Of a stretch of 16,358 bases of DNA, positions 10,396 through 16,314 are shown in pieces (position 1 is the stretch's first letter; every line of letters begins with the position of its first letter). Both the position numbers and the translations under genes were made by a program. The DNA comes from an uncultured Coriobacteriaceae bacterium (GTDB lineage Bacteria > Actinomycetota > Coriobacteriia > Coriobacteriales > Eggerthellaceae): NCBI GenBank assembly GCA_900550385.1, contig URRZ01000044.1, forward strand, positions 1 to 16,358, in the 5' to 3' direction. The notes beneath the pieces are model-generated. The model ran no database searches, had not been told where the DNA came from, and worked only from the letters and a program-made list of their open reading frames with translations.

Positions 10396-10557
10396 GGAAT
10401 TAGCGCTGTTCTTCTCAACCATGCCCCCAGCCACCGAATAGTACTGGGACGGGTCGTGCACAGACTTCCCATTCCACCGCAGGTAGCCTTTATTGACTAG
10501 TCTCTTAAGCAGCGCGGCGGCTGATTTTCTGCTGATGCCGATCCCGTCTACCACCTT
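10390..10557 (-). pseudogene. C-terminal winged-helix remnant
   Basis: On the minus strand 55 residues read as the end of a real protein: GIGISRKSAAALLKRLVNKG, then YLRW-NGKSVHDPSQYYSVAGG and a short polar tail. The GIS-RKSAAALLKRLV-KGYLRW pattern is a winged helix-turn-helix such as those that end some AlbA_2 and Fic-type regulators. An in-frame TGA lies directly upstream (10558-10560), and no start with a ribosome binding site precedes it. The parent family cannot be fixed from this fragment. Confidence 0.55.
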
Positions 10558-10559
10558 TC

Positions 10560-11016
10560 ATGATCTCGGCTCAACTTCGTCGCGAAATCACCGACTGCTC
10601 CCAAATTACTCCCGAGTTGGCTTGGGCGTAACATGGTATTGCGACGGATCCCGAAGGCTGTTTCCATGCCACTGATGCGGTCGCAAGAGCGACGGTGGAA
10701 AGCCTTGTCGAGGCGGGTTTGATCGAAGGCATCGGCAGCTCCGGCAGCCGCTCCTACATGCTCAACGGCAAGGTCCACGCGCGCTCGGGGGAAGAAGCCG
10801 ATTTCGTTCGCCAATCCGACATCGACAGGGTAGGGAACCCCGAGCTCATCATGAAGCTCGCGCGCCAGCAAGGAGGAACGATCAAAAGGCGCGACGTCGA
10901 GGAACTTCTCCACATTCCGGAAAAAGCAGGCCTATCGCGAGCTCGCAAGACTCGTCGCCGAAGACAGGCTCGAGCTAATCGGAAAAGGAGCAGGCTCCCG
11001 CTACCGCACCCCCTAG
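10560..11016 (+). pseudogene. Decayed regulator/ATP-binding (AlbA_2-type) C-terminal region
   Basis: The frame from ATG 10560 reads 23 codons, stops at TAA 10629-10631 and continues in the same frame with protein-like sequence: ATVESLVEAGLIEGIGSSGS, SYMLNGKVHARSGEEADFVR and PELIMKLARQQGGTIKRRDV. Then it slips frame in the A5 run at 10921-10925; one A fewer would restore KQAYRELARLVAEDRLELIG to the stop at 11014-11016. The two helix-turn-helix-like repeats and the SRSYML strand resemble the C-terminal part of AlbA_2/divergent-AAA putative transcriptional regulators. At least two lesions and a missing N-terminal part make it a pseudogene. Family call is moderate; the fact of decay is firm. Confidence 0.65.
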
Positions 11017-11040
11017 GCTATCTCCCGGGAATTGCCTATT

Positions 11041-11064
11041 AAGACAAAAAACAGGACATGTCTT
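11041..11064. repeat. Short inverted repeat after the decayed regulator
   Basis: AAGACA (11041-11046) and TGTCTT (11059-11064) form a 6-bp inverted repeat around an A-rich spacer, 25 bp after the remnant's stop. It is too weak for a terminator call. Confidence 0.3.
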
Positions 11065-11704
11065 GATTATCGTAGCGAAGCCGCACCGCAGCCCCATTGA
11101 CGAGCGCATCTGCCGTTATCGGGCTGGCCATGGTGATTCTTTCACCTGGACTTCATCGCCCCGATCGCGCCAGCCTCCCCATAAGCCTCCCCATAGCCTC
11201 ATCGCGATCTCGCCGGGACGGCTCCGATGCGCCGAGGCGCCCCGCATGCTCCGATGGTTCACGCCCGCGTAAACGAAGCCAGCATGCCAAACCCAGCTCC
11301 TCCCTCGACTCGGGCAGATCCCGCCCGAAGACCCGGAGCTCGCGCCACCCCGAACTTGCGCCCCCATGCCAAAGAAGGTTCTCCTTCCGGCAGCCCCCTC
11401 ACGGTATCCATGGGTTCATCGTGCGTCTTCCCTGCCGACTTTCTCGGATAAAATGGGATAATTGCACTTGCGGCTACCATCAATCTACCTGCGCTTATTT
11501 CGATCGAAAGAGATAATGCCTCGGATTTAGCCGGACAAACTCGGATAAATATGACATCCGAAGAAACGAAGCGACATCGCTTGGCATAGGCATTTCGGAA
11601 AGAAAGGCGAGAGCCTGTCGCCGACATTATCGACACCGACATCGTCACCGATAATCATCACAAGCCCGAACATCGCCGGAAACAGCAGATAGGAGAGAGC
11701 CCAA
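11065..11704. other. Long stretch without a recognisable gene
   Basis: Open frames here are short or have unnatural composition on both strands. A 12-bp tandem duplication, AGCCTCCCCATA, lies at 11172-11183 and 11184-11195. From about 11440 base composition turns AT-richer (GGATAAAATGGGATAAT near 11445), which could hold a promoter for the regulator at 11705, but spacing to a -35 is not convincing. I read it as decayed accessory DNA. Confidence 0.45.
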
Positions 11705-11968
11705 ATGATGCTAACCGACGAGAACAACCGCATCGTCATGTTGATCGAGGGGGAACGCGTGAGATGCGGGATCAGCATCGCGGAACTTGGCAGGCGCCTC
11801 GATATCGATCGCAAATGACTCCGGAATGTGCTGCGATGCAACCGCGCTATCCGTGCGGATGAGTTCGTCAAACTGTGCGCGTACTTCGATCTCGGCTTCG
11901 GGCGTTTCGCCGGCAAGGAGCTTAGGAACACCGTTGCGATGTATCGTCGCCGGGATCGGATTGTATGA
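11705..11968 (+). pseudogene. Small XRE-type helix-turn-helix regulator interrupted by UGA
   Basis: ATG 11705 has GGAGAGAG a few bases upstream and encodes 37 residues ending GISIAELGRRLDIDRK, a helix-turn-helix, then TGA at 11816-11818. The same frame continues as LRNVLRCNRAIRADEFVKLC and 30 further residues to TGA at 11966-11968. Without the inner TGA this is one 87-residue protein of normal XRE/Cro-like layout: recognition helix, then a dimer-like C-terminal part. A single C-to-T change (CGA, Arg, to TGA) explains it. The first 37 residues alone would lack part of the DNA-binding fold. UGA read-through cannot be excluded from sequence. Confidence 0.7.
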
Positions 11969-12015
11969 GCCGCGTCACAGCGCCCCTGCGGATTGTTTGG
12001 AGGAGAAGGGTTTCT

Positions 12016-12045
12016 TTGCGAGCAGCCATCGCGATGCGCTATACT
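12016..12045 (+). promoter_or_regulatory. Promoter of the broken tRNA gene
   Basis: TTGCGA (12016-12021) and TATACT (12040-12045) are separated by 18 bp, and the tRNA 5' end follows 14 bp after the -10 box, as expected for a tRNA gene transcribed with a short leader. Confidence 0.6.
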
Positions 12046-12059
12046 ATCGCACGCATTAT

Positions 12060-12096
12060 GCGGGTGTCGCCAAGTGGTAAGGCCCGAGCTTCCCAA
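12060..12096 (+). tRNA. 5' half of tRNA-Gly(CCC), broken after the anticodon loop
   Basis: GCGGGTG (12060-12066) is a 7-nt acceptor strand, then T-C, a D arm GCC-AAGTGGTAA-GGC (12069-12083), one linking base, an anticodon 5' stem CGAGC (12085-12089) and the loop TTCCCAA (12090-12096) with T33 and anticodon CCC. The partner strand GCTCG should follow, but TACTTAG is found, and no T arm or CACCCGC acceptor partner is placed correctly (ACCCGC does occur at 12106-12111, too close for a tRNA). The gene therefore stops exactly at the loop's end. This is where phage-type recombinases often cross over, and the plasmid-like par module begins directly after it. Confidence 0.65.
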
Positions 12097-12311
12097 TACT
12101 TAGTAACCCGCATCCGATTCGAACCCCAAAACAGTTGATTTCCATAAAACACCACGTCAAACGGCTGTTTTCGCTATCCATCCTTTACTGGAATCAATCG
12201 GTTCGCACTGGAAAAAACGCGGTATTCCCGTCCAGTTCCAGCGGCTGCGACCGAAGTCATCAGGCCGGGAACGCCTGTCCTCGAACCCGATACGCGGCAG
12301 AGGCGGAGAGA

Positions 12312-12339
12312 CCGCAAGGGGCGTGACGCCCGCCTGCGG
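12312..12339 (+). promoter_or_regulatory. Leader hairpin upstream of parA
   Basis: GGGCG (12319-12323) pairs with CGCCC (12327-12331) around a 3-nt loop, and CCGCA (12312-12316) pairs outside it with TGCGG (12335-12339). No T-run follows, so this is more likely a leader structure than a terminator. Confidence 0.45.
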
Positions 12340-12381
12340 CCCTCCTGCAGCTTCCCCAAACTGCAAGCCAATATCTTCTGA

Positions 12382-12417
12382 CCTCCCGGGACGCGGCGCA
12401 AGTCCGCGGAAGGGAGG
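12382..12417 (+). promoter_or_regulatory. Hairpin that covers the parA ribosome binding site
   Basis: CCTCCC (12382-12387) is exactly complementary to GGGAGG (12412-12417), the parA Shine-Dalgarno sequence 7 nt before the ATG. Inside, CGCGG (12392-12396) pairs with CCGCG (12404-12408) around a 7-nt loop. The folded form would block ribosome binding, which suggests translational control of the par operon. Seen in sequence; the control role is inference. Confidence 0.65.
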
Positions 12418-12424
12418 AAGCAAC

Positions 12425-13210
12425 ATGCCATGCAAGGCAATAGCGGTCGCCAACCAGAAGGGCGGCACCGGCAAGACGGCCACCACGCTGAGCCTCGGGG
12501 TGGCGCTCGCACGGCGCGGCAGGCGCGTGCTGCTGGTCGACACCGACCCGCAGGGGGATCTGACCAAATCGCTCGGATGGGCCGACCCCGACTCCATCGA
12601 GACGACGGTCGCGACCCACATCGAAGCGGTCATCGAGGGGGCCGACGAAGACCCTCGCGCGGGCATCCTGGGCCATCGCGAGGGGGTCGACCTCATGCCC
12701 GCCAACATCGAGCTCGCCGGCCTCGAGATGGCCGTGTTCATGGCCATGTCCCGCGAGCGCATCCTGAAGACGTGGGCGGAGCCCCTGCGCGCCGACTACG
12801 ACTACATCCTGTTCGACTGCGCCCCCACGCTCGGAATCATCCCCGTCAACGCCCTCGTCGCGGCTGACGGCGTGATCATCCCCGTGTCGGCGGAGTACCT
12901 CCCCGCCTCGGGCATGGCGGGGCTGCTCAAGACCGTCGGGCGCGTGAGGCGCCAGATCAACCCCGGGCTGTCCGTCGAGGGCATCCTGGTGACGCTCTAC
13001 GACTCCCGCAACAACCTCGCGCGCGACGTCGAGCGCGCCATCCGGGAGCAGTACGGCGCCGCGCTCCGCGTCTTCGACACCGTGGTGCCGCGCGCCGTCT
13101 CCGCGGCCGAGTCCGCCGCCGCGGGCGAGAGCGTCTTCTCCTACGACGCCTCCGGCAGGGTCGCCAAGGCGTTCGCCGATCTCGCGGAGGAGGTGGACCG
13201 CCGTGGCTAG
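12425..13210 (+). CDS. parA: ParA-family partition ATPase
   Basis: A 261-residue Walker-type ATPase that binds nucleoid DNA and, with ParB, distributes a replicon to daughter cells. It starts MPCKAIAVANQKGGTGKT, giving the deviant Walker A motif KGGTGKT (residues 12-18) with the signature lysine, followed by VLLVDTDPQGDLTKSLG (A' motif) and YILFDCAPTLG (Walker B region). There is no N-terminal DNA-binding extension, so this is the short type, closer to Soj and type Ib ParA. The ATG at 12425 is chosen over an open frame beginning at 12323 because of GGGAGGA at 12412-12418 and the canonical start. It overlaps parB by 8 bp, so the two are translationally coupled. It lacks the helicase and gyrase neighbours of chromosomal parAB, fitting a plasmid or integrative element. 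Confidence 0.92.
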   Translation: MPCKAIAVANQKGGTGKTATTLSLGVALARRGRRVLLVDTDPQGDLTKSLGWADPDSIETTVATHIEAVIEGADEDPRAGILGHREGVDLMPANIELAGLEMAVFMAMSRERILKTWAEPLRADYDYILFDCAPTLGIIPVNALVAADGVIIPVSAEYLPASGMAGLLKTVGRVRRQINPGLSVEGILVTLYDSRNNLARDVERAIREQYGAALRVFDTVVPRAVSAAESAAAGESVFSYDASGRVAKAFADLAEEVDRRG

Positions 13211-14168
13211 GAAGAAGGGCGCCTCCATCGGCCTTCCCGCCATCGAAGACCTCTTCACCTCGCAGGAGGAGCGCGACCGCGCCCTCTCCGACGAGGTCCG
13301 CCAGATCCCGCTCGGCGAGATCGACCCGTTCCCCGAGCACCCGTTCCGCGTCGCCGACGACGAGGAGATGGAGGCGCTCGTCGAGAGCGTCGCGCGCAAC
13401 GGCGTCCTCGTCCCCCTCGCGGTGAGGCCCGTCGACGGAGGCCGCTACGGTCTCGTCAGCGGGCACCGGCGCAAGGCCGCCGCCGAGCGCGCGGGGCTCG
13501 AGAGCGTCCCGTGCATCGTCAAGGAGATGTCCTACGACGAGGCGGTCATCGCGATGGTGGACTCCAACCTCCAGAGGGAGTCGATCCTGCCCAGCGAGCG
13601 CGCGTTCGCCTACGCGATGCGCCTCGAGGCCATGAAGCGGCAAGGCGAGCGAACCGACCTAACTTGTGCGCAAAATGCGCACAAGTTAGACGGGAGGAAA
13701 TCGCGCGACGTCCTTGCCGGTGAGCTTGGGGTGAGCAAGGACAAGGTGAGGCGCTACATCAGGCTCACATACCTCATCCCGGAGCTGCTCGCCCTCGTCG
13801 ACGAGGGGCGCATGAGGATGCTGCCCGCAGTGGAGGCCAGCTACCTCTCGAGGGACGAGCAGGAATGGCTGCTCGACTCGATGCGGGCCTGCGCCTGCAC
13901 CCCCTCCCACGCCCAGGCGCTCAAGCTGAAGCGCTACTCGAGCGCGCGCTGCCTCACCCCCGCGCTCGTCCAGTCGATCATGGAGGAGGAGAAGCCCAAC
14001 CAGGTCGAGCAGGTGAAGATCCCCAAGAGGAGCATCGCACGGTTCTTCGACCCCTCCGCGACCCGCGAGGAGATCGAGGGCCGCATCGTGCGCGCCCTCG
14101 AGCTGCTGGAGCAGGCGGAGCGCAGGCGCGCCGCCCAGGAGAAGGGAGGGGCGCCGTGGGCAATGTGA
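13203..14168 (+). CDS. parB: ParB-family partition protein
   Basis: A 321-residue centromere-binding partner of ParA. The ParB/Srx-like N domain covers about residues 34-125: EIDPFPEHPFRV (39-50), NGVLVPLAVRPV (66-77), the nucleotide-binding SGHRRKAAAERAG (86-98), and MVDSNLQRESILPSERAFAY (118-137). A KorB-like helix-turn-helix follows (about 164-190; SRDVLAGELGVSKDKVRRYI), then a charged C-terminal region. Start is GTG 13203, inside the last codons of parA. A perfect 31-bp palindrome lies in the coding sequence at residues about 153-163. The gene overlaps the start of the next gene by 13 bp, so three genes form one operon. The DNA site it binds is not known; no canonical chromosomal parS is seen in the window. 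Confidence 0.9.
   Translation: MARKKGASIGLPAIEDLFTSQEERDRALSDEVRQIPLGEIDPFPEHPFRVADDEEMEALVESVARNGVLVPLAVRPVDGGRYGLVSGHRRKAAAERAGLESVPCIVKEMSYDEAVIAMVDSNLQRESILPSERAFAYAMRLEAMKRQGERTDLTCAQNAHKLDGRKSRDVLAGELGVSKDKVRRYIRLTYLIPELLALVDEGRMRMLPAVEASYLSRDEQEWLLDSMRACACTPSHAQALKLKRYSSARCLTPALVQSIMEEEKPNQVEQVKIPKRSIARFFDPSATREEIEGRIVRALELLEQAERRRAAQEKGGAPWAM
13659..13689. repeat. Perfect palindrome inside parB
   Basis: Arms 13659-13672 (CTAACTTGTGCGCA) and 13676-13689 are exact reverse complements with a 3-nt AAA spacer. It lies in the hinge between the ParB N domain and the helix-turn-helix. It is AT-richer than the surrounding GC-rich coding sequence. It could be the ParB binding site, an autoregulatory site or an mRNA hairpin. 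Confidence 0.85.
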
Positions 14169-15348
14169 TGCACAGGGGCAAGGGCTCCTTCACCCACGTC
14201 GAGAACACCGTGTTCTTCGACCGCGAGCTGTCGCTCAAGGCGAAGGGCATCTACTGCCAGATCCGCTCGCTCGAGGGCAACCCCGAGTGGGTCTTCACCA
14301 TCCGGGGGTTCGCCTCGCTCGTGAAGGACGGCGTCGACTCGGTGTCGCCGGCATCAGGGAGCTCGAGTCGGCGGGCTACGTCATCCGCGCCCGCAGGCGC
14401 GGGGAGGCCGGCAGGTTCCTCAAGGCCGAGAAGGCGACCTGGATCACGCTCGACGACCCCGCGATGCACGACGCCGTGGCCGAGGAGCTGCGCGCGGAGG
14501 GGTTCGCCATCCTCTCCGAGTTCGTCCGCAAGGACCGCGCCCCGAATGCGCGCGACGCCGAGGAGGAAGGCCGCGGCGTCGAGAAAGCCCAGGTTGTCCC
14601 CAGAACGGGAAAATCCGTATCTGGTCCGGCCACATCCGGGAAAGCCACATCCGGAAAACCCAGATCTGGAGAACCCGGCGCTATTAATTACTCATGGGAT
14701 AAAGCCCCTGAATCCAATCAACTGCCCCTCTCCTCCTCCCCGCGGGAAGCCGGGGCCGAAGGGGAAGGCGGCGGCTTCGAGCCCTACAGGAGAGGCGAGT
14801 TCCCCGAGGAGTTCGAGAGGCTCTGCGCGATGTCGATCAAGCCCGTCGCCTCCCTCAGGTTCAAGAGGTCCTGCCTCGCCGCTTGGGAGAAGAGGGTCGC
14901 GGAGGGCTACCTGCCGGCCCAGATAGCGGACGCCTACGCCGCCTACGCCGAGAGCTACCGCGGCCGCAACGGCGAGGACGGCAGGCTGGCGAAGAACCTG
15001 GCGAGGTGGCTCGAGGGCGACGACGGCATGCCCGTGTGGTCGGACGACCCCATACCCCCGGACGCCCTGGGCTGCGACGGGGAGCCCCTTGACATGGAGG
15101 GCCTCGCGAAGGCGGACCCGGGGTTCGCGAAGCTCTGGCGCAGGGTCGCCTCGCGCCGCAACGTGATCCTGTCGCTGCTCTACGACCGCAATCCCGGGGC
15201 GTCGAGGGAGGAGTTCGAGGCGGAATGCGAGGCCGACGAGGCGCTCGCGAGGCACATGGCGGCGTGCGAGGAGCGCTACGGGCGCTACCTCGCCCTGTGC
15301 GACTCGATGGAGGGCGGCGCAGCCGCGGGAAGGAGGGTCGCGTCGTGA
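14156..15348 (+). pseudogene. Replication-initiator-like helix-turn-helix protein, one-base frameshift
   Basis: From GTG 14156 (GGGAGGGG 5 nt upstream, overlapping parB) 63 residues read well: HRGKGSFTHVENTVFFDREL, LKAKGIYCQIRSLEGNPEWV, then the helix-turn-helix start TIRGFASLVKDGVDSV. At 14345-14346 one base is missing, and homologous sequence resumes in the next frame as AGIRELESAGYVIRARRRG, continuing to TGA 15346-15348. Restored, it would be about 397 residues. The N-terminal HTH_36-like winged helix, a low-complexity linker (14608-14682) and a helical C-terminal region (RFKRSCLAAWEKRVAEGYLP, YRGRNGEDGRLAKNLARWLE) match the initiator or DnaD-like proteins that accompany par genes on actinobacterial and Firmicute mobile elements. 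No slippery sequence is present at the shift. Either the copy is dead or there is a sequencing error. Confidence 0.72.
14608..14682 (+). repeat. 15-bp tandem repeat coding for G-K-x-x-S linker
   Basis: Five degenerate 15-bp units in frame encode GKSVS, GPATS, GKATS, GKPRS and GEPGA in the linker of the initiator-like protein. The units keep CCACATCCGG-like cores. Such linkers vary in copy number between relatives and are prone to slippage. Confidence 0.65.
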
Positions 15349-15404
15349 GGATCGCCGTGCGCTTCGCCCGATGGCTCTTCAGGGCCGTCTTCAGGTTCAT
15401 GTAA
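15345..15404 (+). CDS. Predicted 19-residue cationic amphipathic peptide
   Basis: GTG 15345 overlaps the stop of the initiator-like gene (GTGA) and is preceded by GGAAGGAGGG at 15328-15337, one of the strongest ribosome binding sites in the window. It encodes MRIAVRFARWLFRAVFRFM and ends at TAA 15402-15404, just before a terminator hairpin. Arginines at 2, 6, 9, 13 and 17 with aromatic and aliphatic residues between them would give an amphipathic helix, as in small membrane-active toxins or leader peptides. No homologue is recognised. It could also be translational coupling debris; the ribosome binding site and the operon-end position are the arguments for a real gene. Confidence 0.45.
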   Translation: MRIAVRFARWLFRAVFRFM

Positions 15405-15406
15405 AA

Positions 15407-15463
15407 GCCCCGCCGGCCTCTTCCCGAGCGTGGGCCGGGGCGGCGTCCGCCCCGCGGATTTTC
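15407..15463 (+). terminator. Terminator-like double hairpin at the end of the par operon
   Basis: GGGGCG (15437-15442) pairs with CGCCCC (15448-15453) around a 5-nt loop, followed by GCGGATTTT. The same GGGGC can instead pair with GCCCC at 15407-15411, supported by GGCC (15415-15418) with GGCC (15433-15436). The two folds are mutually exclusive, as in attenuators, and the upstream one begins 2 bp after the micro-ORF stop. Confidence 0.55.
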
Positions 15464-15486
15464 CGTAGGGACGGGAAGGCAGAGCT

Positions 15487-15492
15487 TATAAT
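15487..15492 (+). promoter_or_regulatory. -10 box upstream of the nested repeat
   Basis: A perfect TATAAT. Transcription would begin near 15499, the first base of the outer arm of the nested inverted repeat. The -35 region (near TTTCCG, 15463-15468) is weak. It probably drives the small gene at 15668. Confidence 0.5.
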
Positions 15493-15498
15493 GTGACG

Positions 15499-15589
15499 GT
15501 CACCCTAATTGAATACTCGTACGCCAAATACCGGACAGAGGGGCATCTGCCGTTTTGGGTATTTGGCGTACATTTCCCAACAGGGTGAC
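15499..15589. repeat. 91-bp nested perfect inverted repeat
   Basis: Outer arms GTCACCCT (15499-15506) and AGGGTGAC (15582-15589), inner arms GTACGCCAAATACC (15519-15532) and GGTATTTGGCGTAC (15558-15571), all exact. Spacers between outer and inner arms are 12 and 10 bp, and the centre is 25 bp with a weak CAGA/TCTG pair. The layout fits an origin of transfer, a replication origin, a recombinase site, or a 5' UTR structure. No relaxase or integrase gene is in the window. Confidence 0.8.
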
Positions 15590-15667
15590 AACTGAGGTGG
15601 ATGCCTCTCTTTTCATGCCCCTGAGGCCTCCTTCCCTCGGTGACGAATGCCTAGGAAAGGACGCCCT

Positions 15668-15880
15668 ATGAAAGGCACCCCATTGAACACCCTACCCAAA
15701 GAATCCGTCGATGCAATCGTGCGCTCGACCGAGCGGCTCGAAGGCGCGGCATCAATTCTCGCGATGCTCGAGGAGAAGGCAGACGAAGGACGAGTTACTT
15801 CCGGAGAGCTTGCCGCCATCCGCGCTGTTGTGAACTCGTGCGCCGCAGACTTAAACGACCTCTGGGAAAAATTCGATTAA
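15668..15880 (+). CDS. Small helical protein of unknown function
   Basis: A 70-residue acidic, probably all-helical protein: MKGTPLNTLPKESVDAIVRS, then TERLEGAASILAMLEEKA, a short turn (DEGRVTSGE) and LAAIRAVVNSCAADLNDLWE. The ATG at 15668 has AGGAAAGG about 8 nt before it and is preferred to the ATG at 15647, which has a poor site. No family is recognised. A truncated relative lies at 10137-10262 in the same window, so it belongs to a family with at least two copies in this genome. A promoter and the 91-bp nested inverted repeat lie upstream. The helix-turn-helix-free, two- or three-helix layout could suit a small adaptor or antitoxin, but nothing shows that directly. Confidence 0.75.
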   Translation: MKGTPLNTLPKESVDAIVRSTERLEGAASILAMLEEKADEGRVTSGELAAIRAVVNSCAADLNDLWEKFD

Positions 15881-15981
15881 TTCATTCGATTGTCTTACTC
15901 AAACGAATATAGAAACAATGGTGGGCAGAGCACGGTTTCGAATTCAAAAGATTTCGCACCGGCAGGGCTAACCTGCTCTTG

Positions 15982-16314
15982 CTACTCGCCTTGGCCCTCC
16001 GCATCTTTGCGGGTGAAAGAGGTGCTGACCAGCAGAAGCAATATCTCGTTGATTAGCCTCCCTCTGAAATTAACTACGGAGACGTGTCGGTAGAGATTCA
16101 GCTTCCTCGTTACCTCTTTGGGAATTACTTCGGGCTCCGCATAGACGAGAACTCCGCAGTTCGAATCCTTATGAGAGACAACTTCCAGAACCTCTGTCTC
16201 CCCAAGATACGCATAGTCCAAAATGAGCAGGCGAGCGCCATCCAAATCGCTCGTCTCCCCTTTTGTCTTTGTAATAATATTTCTTTTCTGAGGCTTCGGT
16301 AGTTTGTGTGACAA
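15982..16314 (-). CDS. Hypothetical protein, AT-richer than its surroundings
   Basis: A 110-residue frame with natural-looking composition: LDGARLLILDYAYLGETEVL, VVSHKDSNCGVLVYAEPEVI, KEVTRKLNLYRHVSVVNFRG and LINEILLLLVSTSFTR, alternating strands and helices. The N-terminal 25 residues are basic and polar. The only in-frame start near the 5' end is TTG 16314, without a clear ribosome binding site, so the start is uncertain and the gene may be 5'-truncated; an in-frame TAG lies 12 bp upstream. Base composition and codon use are clearly less GC-rich than in the par genes, suggesting separate acquisition. Function is not recognised. Confidence 0.45.
   Translation of the reverse strand: MSHKLPKPQKRNIITKTKGETSDLDGARLLILDYAYLGETEVLEVVSHKDSNCGVLVYAEPEVIPKEVTRKLNLYRHVSVVNFRGRLINEILLLLVSTSFTRKDAEGQGE

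Larger units (their letters stand above)
12097..12424. other. Junction and structured leader upstream of parA
   Basis: No gene is visible in these 328 bp. AAAACAG (about 12128-12134) and CTGTTTT (about 12163-12169) form an inverted repeat 30 bp into the region, near the tRNA break, a possible recombinase or operator site. Further on lie two GC-rich hairpins, 12312-12339 and 12382-12417. No promoter with a good -10 could be assigned. Confidence 0.5.

Noticed and set aside
11259..12096. Two overlapping minus-strand open frames (11259-11648 and 11527-12096)
   Set aside because: They run across the XRE remnant and the tRNA half, have Ser/Arg-rich shadow composition, and show no motif.
12323..12424. 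Extended N-terminus for ParA starting at 12323
   Set aside because: The extra 34 residues are Pro/Gly/Ser-rich and cover the leader hairpins; the family start and the ribosome binding site both point to 12425.
14339..14352. Programmed ribosomal frameshift in the initiator-like gene
   Set aside because: No slippery heptamer, internal Shine-Dalgarno or evident downstream structure; a simple one-base deletion explains it.
14575..14790. Second and third frameshift in the linker of the initiator-like gene, because the other frame reads NPxLENP-like sequence
   Set aside because: The G-K-x-x-S pentapeptide repeats keep a continuous frame with the domains on both sides; the other reading is a by-product of the low-complexity repeat.
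15573..15580. TTCCCAA as the right attachment core matching the tRNA anticodon loop at 12090-12096
   Set aside because: Only 7 bases match, and no tRNA 3' half follows (CAGGGTGAC instead of GCTCG).
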